DNA from: Nymphaea colorata | Lineage: Eukaryota; Streptophyta; Magnoliopsida; Nymphaeales; Nymphaeaceae | DNA: 64,000 nucleotides | Assembly (NCBI RefSeq): GCF_008831285.2 | Contig: NC_045145.1 | Coordinates: 3,948,723 to 4,012,722, forward strand | Direction of reading: 5' to 3' | In this document: in pieces, positions 11,416-22,084 of the stretch | How positions within the stretch are numbered: the stretch's first letter is position 1 | Layout: every line of letters begins with the position of its first letter | Translations under genes and position numbers: made by a program | Notes under the pieces: model-generated | What the model was told of the DNA's origin: nothing | Seen by the model: the letters and a program-made list of their open reading frames with translations, nothing else | The model's database searches: none

Positions 11416-11719
11416 AACTTGGACATCGGGTCGGTCTGGGCTCAGCCCGACCATTCAAACCTGAGCCCGGCGTGATTAAATTAAAATATATATTTTAATA
11501 TAAAATAATATATAAATATAATTAAACATAATAAAATATTATATACATAAATTAATAAAATAAATATTAAAAAAATATCGGGCCCATCTGAGCTTATCGG
11601 GCTCAACCGGGCCGGCCGATAGATTATCGAGTTGGCCCGATGCCTTTCTTTTGGACCTGGGCCCAAGTCGGGCCAGGTAATGGGTACCCACCGGCGTGCT
11701 GACCCAGTGCCCTGCCTTT
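11416..11719. mobile_element. MITE of the TGGGCATCGG (hAT-like) family
   Basis: GC-rich ends (ACATCGGGTCGG... and ...CAGTGCCCTGCCTTTA) enclose a very AT-rich centre with TATAATTAAACATAATAAAA, the family layout seen at 18,150 and 53,474. It interrupts segmental copy B within the phrase GGGGTTTTATG that is continuous in copy A. Confidence 0.7.
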
Positions 11720-12190
11720 ATGCTGTCAGGTAAGTAAAATTCAGTAAAAAAAAAAAAAAAGAGGTTGTTATGAGAGAAAAAAGAAGGCAAGATATTGAAC
11801 TTTAGCTTTTCTTTCTAATCTAACATGTGAAATGATGAAGAGAGAAAAAAAATTGTTAGTTGTCTGATGATAACTGAAGCCCCACCTGCCAGACGCTTCG
11901 TCAACAAATGAAGACAACATTCACAAGGAAACCTGAAAGCATGCCAAAATAGTATATATTCTTTTATGTTGACGCGGATACGATGCCAAAGAAAGCCAAC
12001 TGATAGATGACTGTCCACAATTAATATCATATACGTAGAAGTATTAACATTGAAAACGCGCTTCTGTCACGCAATCAAAGGAGTTAATCAAATGGATTAG
12101 CAATTGCTTTCAAACTTATTTAGAAGCAATCGATCTTTAAAGCAGAAACCAACTAGTGCAAGAAATTAGAAGTAGCACAGCAACTTTTTG

Positions 12191-12648
12191 TAGGGATGGC
12201 AATATATTTGATTTGAATTGGATATTCGACCGAACCAATGTGAAAAAGTTGGATATAGAAAAGGGTATAATGTTTCATTTGATTAAGAAATCAGATCGGA
12301 TTGGGAGTTAAGAAATGTCATACAATCAATTTTGGGTTCAGATTCAGATATACATAAATATTTGATCGGATTCAGATAGGGATTCAGATCAGATTTATTT
12401 TTAGACAAATATCCTATATCTAATGCTCTTAGAAATATGGCAAAATTCGGTTCAAAATTTGGATTCAGATTCGGACATGAACATGAAAATCGGATTCGGG
12501 TTAGATTCAAAATGTGAAATCGGATTTGGGTTTCGGATTCAAATATAACTTTTCTTTATTCGAATTTGAATCTGAATATGTAAATATCCAAAAATGCGGA
12601 TATGGTTTATGGTATATCTGATCCCAATCTCCTCCAATGACGTCCCTA
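12191..12648. mobile_element. hAT-like MITE with TIR TAGGGATG
   Basis: About 458 bp running from TAGGGATGGCAATAT to ...ACGTCCCTAA, filled with ATCGGATTC/GAATCCGAT words. The same element sits at the same place in segmental copy C (14,711-15,168), so it inserted before B and C separated. Related copies lie at 24,498 and 59,074. Confidence 0.75.
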
Positions 12649-13188
12649 ACCTTCCGGCGAAACAAAACCTGGTTCAATACAGAATCTGGTTAATAAAACT
12701 GGCTTTTGTAGCATTTGAAAGTTCTATAATGAAGTTGATTTTTTAGGAAACCTGGTTCTTCCCAGATTATTTTATGTCAATCGGCAGGAATATCTGTGGA
12801 TTGAATCTCTTTCATCACGTTTGGTGTTATCTTGTGCTTTGTTGAGTGGTTTATCTTGTGCACGTTTAACTTTGTTAAAAAGAGAGACGACAAGGAAGAT
12901 CAGACATGACCTCATTAATTTTGTAGTTTGCACCTTCGCTAGTGGACGCTGGAACAACAAACATCAATGCAAAAGTGCCCCTACTAAGTGTGATCTGTTT
13001 GCATTAGAGCAGTCTGTTCCGAGCAGAGTGGACGACCGACCAACTAAGTCTTGATGAGTCTGGGACTCGTAGGTTAGGTCCCTAGCATACGCATACACAC
13101 ACACATGCCTGCACATGCATGCATGCACACACATACATATAAAGGACGAAAGGGGTTTAGTATTGATCATAATGTTGATTGAAGATAA

Positions 13189-13584
13189 GGATATACAATG
13201 AGTCGAGTCAACTCAACCTAAACTCAAACTTGCTCATGCAAACTTACCTCGAGCTCTACTCTTTTAATAAATGAGTTGAGCTCGAGCTTAAGTTAAAATT
13301 TGAGTTATGAACAAGTTGAGTACGAATTACACGAGCTCGACTTGTTTAAACTCGACTCTACTTGACTTGTGCCTTTCTTGTTTGTTAAGCTTCAGGGATG
13401 TATTGGTATTTTTTTTTATGAATTTTAACACTTCTTTTTTTTTGTAGTTTTTGTAAAAGAAAAAAATATATGAATCAAGTGGCACAAGCTTAAATGGGTC
13501 GAGCTTGCGTTCACCTTATAAAGCTCGAGCCAAGCAATATGTGGCTCGAGCATAGCTCAAGCTGACCTCACTTGTTGTATATCC
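13189..13584. mobile_element. MITE of the GGATGTACAA family in copy B
   Basis: The orthologue, within the triplicated block, of the copy at 9488. Termini are GGATATACAA...TTGTATATCC, still perfectly inverted although both have changed from the ancestral GTAC to ATAC. Confidence 0.75.
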
Positions 13585-13751
13585 CATTCCAATATGGAAG
13601 AGGGGGGCAGAAGAACTAACGTGAGCAATGGTACTTTGGTCTTTAAAAAAAAAAAACTATATTTCCATTTTTGTCTTCATGGGGTTTCCCCTTTTTGACG
13701 TCCAGGATAATTTAACGGCAGAGCAGAGATGCTTTTGAGAAATTTCAGGTG

Positions 13752-13965
13752 AGCGAGAGGCTAATCCCATCACTGGAGTGAAAGCAGAAGCCACCCACCC
13801 TTCCCTTCATCCCCTTAAGGTCCAGGACTGCTTTGGTGCTTCAAGATAGGTGCCCCGCTATACATTATTTGGAGAGTTGATACCATGAGACATTGAAACG
13901 GAGGCTGACCACCTAGAGGTCCTGCCCCGCCGTTGCACCAACCATCTTGGGGATTTTTGAGAAAT
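13752..13965 (-). mobile_element. Possible second SINE-like dispersed repeat
   Basis: A segment with GAGAGGCTAATCC, AGAGTTGATACCATGAGA and GCACCAACCATCTTGGGGAT is shared with 17,596-17,838 and, in part, with 15,945-16,035. On the minus strand its end reads TTGGTGCAACGG, weakly like a pol III A box, but the B box is not convincing. Confidence 0.3.
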
Positions 13966-14290
13966 TAAATTCATGCGACAGTTGCATGCATATATAAAAT
14001 TTTGAAAATTTAAGGGACCAACTCCAGCCTAAACCTGGAGGCTCCTTTTTTGTTTTTTGGCAAATGTCATATTACTTAATCTTTGTGGCGTCTAATCTGC
14101 AAAGGTTTGAATAGTCAACTCATCAGGCTGCTAATTTTTTAATCTGAGTACTGCAATTACGTAGTTAATCATTTGAATAAAGTGGTTGGCACAGCCTAAC
14201 GTGCATGCTTATGGGAAAGAAACAATATTGCTTTTTGGCAAGGAAAACCCAAGAAAGCCTTGGCCATGCAAGAGTGGGACTAAGGAAAAG

Positions 14291-14304
14291 TCTCTCTCTC
14301 TCTT

Positions 14305-14388
<84 letters not shown>

Positions 14389-14421
14389 TATATATATATA
14401 TATAATATATATATATATATA
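14291..14421. repeat. (CT)n(TA)n(GA)n(TA)n compound microsatellite hairpin
   Basis: CT repeats, a long TA run, then GA repeats and a second TA run. The CT and GA arms are inverted repeats around the TA centre, so a single strand could fold into a hairpin. Open frames here on both strands arise from the repeat alone. Confidence 0.9.
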
Positions 14422-14710
14422 TAAATTGAATGGTAACTCTAACTTTTTAAAGTCACCCGTCATTTAATTTGTATTGTCATATCTAACAAGATCGAGAGAA
14501 AAATAAGCAAAAAATGGTGATGGACATTTTCGTTATCTTATTTTAATTTATACTTTTTTTTCCTTGTTGTTCTGTTAACCATCCATCTACTTTAGATAAA
14601 AAAAGGTCGCAATTCATCTTATTATTTACAAGCTTATATGGCAAGCAATATGATCTTTAAAGTAGAAACTAACTGGTGCAAGAAATTAGAAGTAGCACTG
14701 CAACCTTATG

Positions 14711-15168
14711 TAGGGATGTCAATATATCTGATTTGAATCGGATATCCGACCGAACCAGTTTGAAAAAATTGGATATGGAAAAGGATTTAATAATTCATTT
14801 CATTAAGAAATCAGATCGGATTGGGAGTTAAGAAATGACATCCAATCAGTTTCAGATTTGGATTCAGATATACATAAATATTTGATCAGATTCGGATAAG
14901 GATTCAAATCAGATTTATTTTTAGACAAATATCTGATATCTAATGCTCTTAAAAGTTTGGCAAAATTCAGTTCAAAATTTGGATTCAGATTCGGATATGA
15001 CTATGAAAATTGGATTCGGGTTGGATTCAAAATGTGAAATGGGATTTGGGTTTTGGATTCTGATATAGCTTTTCTTTATTTGAATTTAAATTTGAATATG
15101 TGAATATTCGAAAATATGGAAATGGTTTAGGGTATGTGTGATTTGAATCTCATCCGATGGCATCCCTA
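14711..15168. mobile_element. hAT-like MITE with TIR TAGGGATG in copy C
   Basis: The equivalent of 12,191-12,648, with termini TAGGGATGTCAATAT and GGCATCCCTAA. Flanking text (GAAGTAGCACTGCAACCT and CTTCCGGCGAAACAAAACCT) also matches copy B. Confidence 0.75.
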
Positions 15169-15662
15169 ACCTTCCGGCGAAACAAAACCTGGTTCAATAC
15201 AAAATCTGGTTAATAAAACTGAGTTTTGTAGCATTTGAAAGTTCTATAATGAAGTTGATTTTTTAGGAAACCTGGTTCTTCCCAGATTATTTTATGCCAA
15301 TCGACAGGAATATCTGTGGATTGAATCTCTTTTGTCACGTTTCTTATCCAGGTGTTACGCTCACTTGTGTGGTATAAGGATATCGGATAGATGGGAGGAG
15401 TATTTTATTTTAAGTTAAAGAGGCGAAGCCTCCACATGGGAAATTATTATGTGCATGCTAAAAGTGGTGGCTTTGTCAGCCAAGACAAGCCGATACCCAA
15501 AAGAAAGTCGACTTCAAGTCTTGATGAGTCTGGGACTCGTCGGTTTAGTCCCTAGACATACTCATACACACACACATATGCCCACACATGCATGCGTGCA
15601 CACACATACATATAAAGGATGAAAGGAGATTTAGTATTGATCAAAATATTGATTGAAGATAA

Positions 15663-15838
15663 GGATGTACAATGAGTCGAGCCAACTCCAACTAAACTCG
15701 AACTCACTCGTGTAAGCTCAACTCTTGCTCTACTCATTTAATAAATGAGTTGAGCTCGAGCTTAAGTGAAAACTTGAATTATAAACAAGTCGGGTTCGAA
15801 TTAAACCAGCTCTACTTGTTTAAACTCTACTTGTTTAA
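15663..15838. mobile_element. GGATGTACAA-family MITE, right half deleted
   Basis: Begins GGATGTACAATGAGTCGAG like its relatives, but stops at CTACTTGTTTAAAAAA and joins sequence that in copy B lies beyond the element's right end (ACTATATTTCCATTTTT). This is an internal deletion of copy C. Confidence 0.65.
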
Positions 15839-16223
15839 AAAAAACTATGTTTCCATTTTTGTCCTTGTGGACTTTTGCTTTTTTTACGTCCAAGATAATT
15901 TAAGGAAAAAAGTGCTTTTGAGAAATTTCAAATGAACTAGAGGCTAATCCCACCACTCGAGTAAAGGCTGAAGCCACCTGAATTGTTGAGGTCCTAGCAT
16001 TGCCATTGTACCAACTACCAACCCCCTTAAGGATTTTTGAGAAATTAAATTCATGTCAAGATGGCATGCATATATAAAATTTTAAAAACTTAAGGGACCA
16101 ACTCCGACCTAAACATGGAGCCCCCCTTGTTTTTTTCCGCAAATGCCATATTACTTAAACTTTTTGTGGCGTCTAATCTGCAAAGATTTGAATAGTCAAA
16201 TCTAGCTAATAATATGAGTACTG

Positions 16224-16226
<3 letters not shown>

Positions 16227-16293
<67 letters not shown>
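16227..16293. repeat. (TA)n microsatellite
   Basis: A nearly pure TA run of about 66 bp. It replaces the compound CT/TA/GA repeat found at the corresponding place in copy B. Confidence 0.95.
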
Positions 16294-16297
<4 letters not shown>

Positions 16298-16890
16298 AAT
16301 GGTATCTCTAACTTTTTAAAGTCACCCAATGGTGATGGACATTTTCATTATTTTAATTTAGTTTATACTTTTTTTTTTGTTCTCTCAACCATTCATGTTT
16401 TAATGGTTGGCCTTGATTGGATGGTTCATAAGCATAGTCATCATATATATACATAATCTTTGGTCTTGGAGGGGGGCCAGCCAAATCTGCCTAGGATTTT
16501 GGGAGGAAAATGCTTGATATTAAAAGTTTTCTATAGCTATTGAAATTAAAAAAAAAAAGAGAGAGAAAAATTACTATTTCTGTTCCCACCAAGGGCGACT
16601 TGGGTGTTATAGGTGGTTCCACAAATTAATACGCGCCTAACATCTTGATCAAAAATTATAATTTTGAAAGGTAAGAACGTAGGGAGAAATAAATTTTCAT
16701 GTACCATGTCGATGACAACAAACTACAGAAAACGTAAACTGCTAACAAAAATCTCTAACTGTTTATCACGTCACAGGTATTCCTGGACACCTGCAGAGAG
16801 TTAAAAGTATAAGATCCAAATTATTTCGACACAATCAACACAACAAAAACAAAATGTAACTTGTGTTTCTTAACGACCACTTATAAAAGC

Positions 16891-17177
16891 GAATGGCAGT
16901 GCAATTGAAGTTGTATACGATTCTAAAAGAGTGTAGCAATAACGGACAGCAGACCGTAATGTCCGCTTGTTTTTTTAAATGGATTCATGGTTCAAGATAA
17001 GCACAAGGTGCAACAAGCCCCTTAAGAAAAGGTTGGTGCAAAAAATTATGAACATTAGGGCTCCTATTTGATAATGTGACTGCAAAATAGTATTTTAAGT
17101 GGACATTTTCCAAAAGACTGTTATGACACAATTAGCGAAAAGGGGCAAGCAATTTTCTATGTTTTAATATTTGGCTA
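16891..17177. other. Intergenic DNA
   Basis: No gene or clear element was recognised between segmental copy C and the SINE at 17,196. Confidence 0.4.
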
Positions 17178-17195
17178 ATGTTGAGTATAACGCTA

Positions 17196-17427
17196 CTTCA
17201 AGGGGCATAGCGTAGCTGGTCGAGCTAGGGGCCTGTATTAAGGCAGGTCTCTAGTTCGATTCTCGTGGGCGTTATGTTCCTGTGTCTTAGGGCGCGACAT
17301 CCAAGCTGAAGGGTGCACCATTGCTATCGCTGACACCGACGCAGCTCAGGACCTCGGAGGCAGGGGGAATGGGGGGGCCTTTGGGCCTTTTTCGGGCGGT
17401 GGGATTAATACCTCTCGCTCACCCGGA
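17196..17427 (+). mobile_element. tRNA-derived SINE with 18-bp target-site duplication
   Basis: A 232-bp relative of the SINE at 10,526, with the same A box (TAGCGTAGCTGG), B box (AGTTCGATTC) and body. It is flanked by ATGTTGAGTATAACGCTA (17,178-17,195) and ATGTTGAGTATGATGCTA (17,428-17,445), an 18-bp duplication with two differences, the signature of LINE-assisted retrotransposition. Confidence 0.88.
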
Positions 17428-17595
17428 ATGTTGAGTATGATGCTAGCATGATGAATTGGAAAAAAAAAAGTCATTTTCAACGAAAAAGGAGCCCTTTAAC
17501 TCATCCGATGACGTGCAAAAAATTAGGTGCGCACTTACAGGAGAAGCTAAACTTAGTCTATTGTTTAGGAAAACACTATATTCCATGGTATTATC

Positions 17596-17838
17596 GGTTG
17601 AGCGAGAGGCTAATCCACACCGCCTCAATGAAGGCCGACGCCTCACTCTTCCTCCCATCTTTCAGGGTCTAGAGCTGTATTTCGGTGCTTAGGGATGACA
17701 CAACAGTTATGTTTCAACTTACATATCAGTGTCACTCCTCCTTTTACAGCATAGAGAGTTGATGCTATGAGAGTGTAAAATAGAGATTGGTCACCTACCA
17801 GCTCATGTCTCATCCATTACACCAACCACAATGAGGAT
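17596..17838 (-). mobile_element. Second copy of the possible SINE-like repeat
   Basis: Shares GAGCGAGAGGCTAATCC, GGTGCTT, AGAGAGTTGATGCTATGAGA and ACACCAACCACAATGAGGAT with 13,752-13,965, outside the triplicated block, so it is a separate insertion. The class is uncertain. Confidence 0.3.
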
Positions 17839-17997
17839 CTATATTCTACAACATTAGTTTTTAACTGTCTGCAGACTTTTTATACGTTATGTTCTTTTTG
17901 TCATACACTCAATGAATCAAAAGAAGTGAACTAATGCACAACTGAGCAAGGTGTGCCATGCACATAAAGGGGGTCGCTTTAACTCCCATGGATGCTG

Positions 17998-18163
17998 CCT
18001 CGCTTAGGGAACTACTTGTGGACCATATTGGTTCCAAAACAAGCTCTGAACATAAGTCTGGGCATCGCACCGGCCCAGTCGGCCAAGCTGGGCCTCGCTT
18101 AGGGAACTACTCTTGTGGACCATATTGGTCCCAAAATAAGCTCTGAACCTAAGCTTGGGCATC
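17998..18163 (+). repeat. Imperfect tandem duplication, 93-bp spacing
   Basis: GCCTCGCTTAGGGAACTAC...CCATATTGGT...AAGCTCTGAAC...GGGCATCG occurs at 17,998 and again at 18,091. The second copy runs into the left end of the MITE at 18,150. Confidence 0.75.
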
Positions 18164-18376
18164 GGGCCATTCCGACCATTTAATGTAAAATAATACATAA
18201 ATGTAATTGATCATAATAAAATATTATATATATATAAATTAATAAAATAAATATTAAAAAAATATTGATCCCACCCAAGCTTATCGAGCTCAATCGGGGC
18301 TTTTTTTTTTGGGCCGTGCCCGAGTCGAGCAGAGTACCGGGTACCCACCGGTGGCCCGGGCCGGTGCCCAGCCTTA
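18150..18376. mobile_element. MITE of the TGGGCATCGG (hAT-like) family
   Basis: 227 bp with termini TAAGCTTGGGCATCGGGCC and GGCCGGTGCCCAGCCTTA, which pair with few mismatches. The AT-rich centre matches 11,416 and 53,474. Flanks TCTGAACC and TGTGAACT agree at 6 of 8 positions, consistent with an old 8-bp duplication. Confidence 0.75.
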
Positions 18377-20851
18377 TGTGAACTTTAAGAGCTAAGGGGT
18401 AGAGGGGTGAGGGAGCTATGGCCTTTCTTTTGGGCGGTGGGTTTTTTAAACTTCCCGTGAATGGTGTCGCTTATTTAAAAAGTCCCAAGATAGTAAACTT
18501 TACTAAGGAATTAGGCAACTGTTTAAACTGATTTAGACAAATTACACAGTCAATTAATATAATTAAATCAAGAAATAGGTTGCTTTCTGCAAGTGAGAAA
18601 GTCAAACATATTAGGCAGTTTCTACAACTCCCATCCATTAGGAAACCTTTTCTTTATGTGGCGTTAAGATATCAAGCAAGCTACCTGGAACATATCTAGA
18701 AAGCAAAACACTTGATTTACGTCATCTAGCTTTATTTCGTCAACTAGATTTGAGGTTTCTAAGCAATTGAAGTCATTAGTGATAAATCTAATCCTATGGA
18801 CTGATTCTGCATACAATGACATACATAATTCAAAAAATATCACAAAATTGATGAATGGTCCAAACCTCAATTACAAAGGATGTAAAAACAGCTATATTAA
18901 CATTATTGTTCTCAAAGTTTAATTTAGGCATAAACAATCATGAATATTATTCGGTCTCACAATTTTCAACATTCTTTCTATTAATTTTATCTTTACAGTA
19001 AGCTATATAAGAGAAAAACTAAAGGTACAACACATTAGATGTCGTAGCATTTGAAGATGACATAATCTAAAAACGAAAACGACCATACATATATTTTCTG
19101 AGATGCAAGGCTTATAATGCAAATTTGTTATATGAAAAAACATTAGTTAACAATTCACATTATTATTGAAGTGTGAAATTCATCGTAAAATTATATGTTG
19201 GAAAAATCACATTTTAATGCATGAATATGTCCTAGCATTATTTGGACAATAAGATCAGGATTCCACGTCGCTCTAGTAGATTGTATGACTCATCAAAAAC
19301 CTTGTTATATATAGAGTCCACAAAAAGCTTCTGTCAATATAAATGCCATGGAAAAACTTTCTAGTGCATGTGAAGATTAATAAGCAAATCAAGAGATTGT
19401 CTAAGATGGATCAAAATAGTGCACTAAACCTTGATGAGTTTTTGGTATAACTCCAAATCTTATTTGTTTGGAATGTTGGAGTTAGAGTGTAGTGGAGAAC
19501 TTCTTTTGTCATGATAAACTGTTGTGAAAAGCCAATCACGTAACCTACAAAAATGTTTTGACCTTGACGAGATTTTGGTAAAGGCCAAGTATTATTTGTT
19601 TGGAATGTTGGAGTCAGCAAATTCCGTTGTGCAGTGGAGAAATTCTTTTGTCACATTAAGTTGTTGTGAAAAGTCTTATCACACAACCTACAAAACTAGT
19701 CCCTAAAGGCCGTTTGACATGTATAACAAATTGTTTTTGCCCAATAATTCTATTCCAAAATAAGAGATAAATTCATGGAACACTATGTCCGAGGGTTCCA
19801 TGAATCTGCCTAATTTTTACGGCAGTTTCATTGGACAGTAACCAAGCAGCGTATAACGCCCCTAAACCTGCCCCAAAAATAGAAAAAAATCATAAAGCGC
19901 CATAATAAGTGTTTTATGAATCAACTTCAATTTTTGGGACAAGTTCAGGTGACAGCAATAATATGTTATTGTTGCCAGCCCCTAAGGGGCTATTAATATG
20001 ATTTTGAGGCCAATTAGCCTATCCATTGGGAGCTATTTCACAATGCTACTGTAACCTGGATTTATTGACCATTAAGGGATTCCTATTCGTGCTCGTGGAT
20101 TTTATTGGGAGAAATCACAAATACGGTACATTCTTCAAATAATTGTTTCCCCCTATCAAACTGCCTTTTTGAAAAAGTATAATAGTGTATATAATGTTCA
20201 TGGATTAATTAACATGTCATAGTAAGAACAGCATATTCTTCATTTAAAATGCATCTCTACCCAATATATGATAGAGGTGACAATTGAAGGCATATATTAT
20301 TGGTTGCAACCAAATAGATGGAGTTTATCATTATGTGTATGACTACTGCATTATTCTCTAACATCACTAACGAATTACGCATCAAAAAGATATCCTCTTC
20401 TTTATACCTTCTTATTTTAGTCTAAAGAATTTGGCAATTCAGATTACGCATCTTTATTCTGCAATAGTTCGTCATAAGTTTTTGCCAATTGGCATATATT
20501 TGCTTCCTCAACAAATATAAAGTAGCATAGCATGAATGAGATAAAAGTTGCCCATTTTTGGAATAGATCATGTTGTATAAGCTAGTGAGAGAAGGAAGAG
20601 GTGCATTCTATTAAAGACTAAATAAGGTAGCTCTAGCACAGTAGAAACTTCTGTCCTTATAAGTTAACTAACAAATATAAAGTAATTAGCTGCATAAGCA
20701 TGACCCTTTTAACCTAAGTGAAGTTCATGGTGGAAGAAACCTCAAAAAGGGGACAAGCAAAGGGAATCAAAATTAAAGAAGATTTCAGGATCGAAGATTG
20801 GATGGGCGACAGATCATTTATCTCCTTATTTCTCATTAACTACCAAAGTAC
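18377..20851. other. Intergenic DNA; one tandem duplication
   Basis: AT-rich and without a recognised gene. A diverged tandem duplication of about 130 bp lies at 19,429-19,695, sharing TTATTTGTTTGGAATGTTGG and GTTGTGAAAAG. A GGCCGTTTGACATGTATAAC phrase near 19,708 looks like a MITE end, but its partner was not fixed. Confidence 0.4.
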
Positions 20852-21041
20852 CAGGGGGAGCCAAGGGGGGGGCCAGCATGGCCCCTGGCCCCACCTCAAT
20901 TTTTTTTTTTCAATTTACATGTAAATTAAAAAAAATCACTTATTTTATATAAAATTTTTGAAAAATGATATTTCGGCCCCAGTTAAAATTTAAAAACTTT
21001 AATTCAACCCTCCTCATAAAAAATTTCTGACTCGGCCTCTG
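20852..21041. mobile_element. Short dispersed repeat of the GGCGGAGC / AATTTAC family
   Basis: G-rich left end (CAGGGGGAGCCAAGGGG), then CCACCTCAATTTTTTTT, TTTACATGTAAATTAAAA, GATATTTCGGCCCC and right end CTGACTCGGCCTCTG. The same order of phrases recurs at 55,651, 57,919 and, inverted, at 60,337. Confidence 0.65.
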
Positions 21042-22023
21042 CAAAGTACATTATACTCTAGTTTGAGATCCATTAACAGTCAATAGAACCATGATTTCAT
21101 TAGAATTCCAAGGAAAGCTATGCATACAATGTATCGAACAACAAAATGAGATCTTTGAATCTCACGCTTCCGGCTGTTGAGATCTTTACATAGATGTCTC
21201 TTGGAATGGAATAAATTCAACAACCCAATAAGTAGCTAAAAGAAGTTAGGCATTTCTTATACAGCCAAACGTTCTCTGTGTTTGAAGTTCATTGAACTAT
21301 TGCAAAGAATATCTGGACTAATGTGGTTCTATTTATTCGACAAAAAACAAATCATCAAGCCTAGGATGAAAGAGAAGTTTGTGCAATATGACAAATGCAG
21401 AATTGAATATGAAACCATCTATACTAGCTGATTACCCTATTCACAAACTATATTATATAGTGCCATTTTTTTTACCAACTATTACAGAGACTGGGGGCAT
21501 CTTATATTGCATGTGTTGCAAGGACTAGAGCAATGGAGGTCAAATCTTGTCAATCGGATCAAGATAAGTATACTATATTTTGGTTATTCAAATAGATATG
21601 TTGATTGATGGTTCATGACAGCTAGGTGTTTTCTTATATAAGGGTGTTCCTTTTTTTTTTTTTTTTTTTTTTAAGGAAGGGGATTGGATGGAATAAGGAA
21701 AAAAGGTTGAAGGCTTTAGATCCTAGAAGGATCTAACATTACATAAATAAGTGCTCTAGAATAGTTATACGCTGACTAATGCTGAATTTGAAAGCTGAAA
21801 CTTTAGATTCTTGATCTCATCATCAATCTCCTTTTGGAAGTATAATTTCGTAGGACAAATGTACCATTTAATAACAAATTTTTATCTCAGAGTGGTGAGC
21901 AATACAAAACATGCAAGTTCATGTGCAAGGTATTGAAAAAATAAGTCAGTGGTAGTTGTGAGCCTTGCAAAACTTGCAAGTTCATAAACCAGAAGTTGTT
22001 GGAAAAAATAGATATCCAAATTG

Positions 22024-22084
<61 letters not shown>

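Larger units (their letters stand above)
11277..14590. repeat. Segmental duplication, copy B
   Basis: The most complete of three related blocks. It matches copy A from 8110 and copy C from 14,630, and contains later insertions (a GGGC MITE at 11,416 and a TAGGGATG MITE at 12,191). Within it, 13,600-14,160 and 14,430-14,590 match C closely. No gene was recognised; open frames inside are in repeat sequence. Confidence 0.75.
14630..16890. repeat. Segmental duplication, copy C
   Basis: Follows copy B directly. Parts at 14,630-15,310 and 15,521-16,330 match B; the tail at 16,465-16,880 matches copy A at 10,245-10,890 and retains the empty site for the SINE of A. The GGATGTACAA MITE here (from 15,663) has lost its right half by about 15,840. 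No gene was recognised. Confidence 0.75.

Noticed and set aside
14186-14467. Tyr/Ile and Glu/Arg repeat proteins
   Set aside because: Translations of a CT/TA/GA microsatellite; the same holds for frames at 16,090-16,456 and 21,887-22,281.
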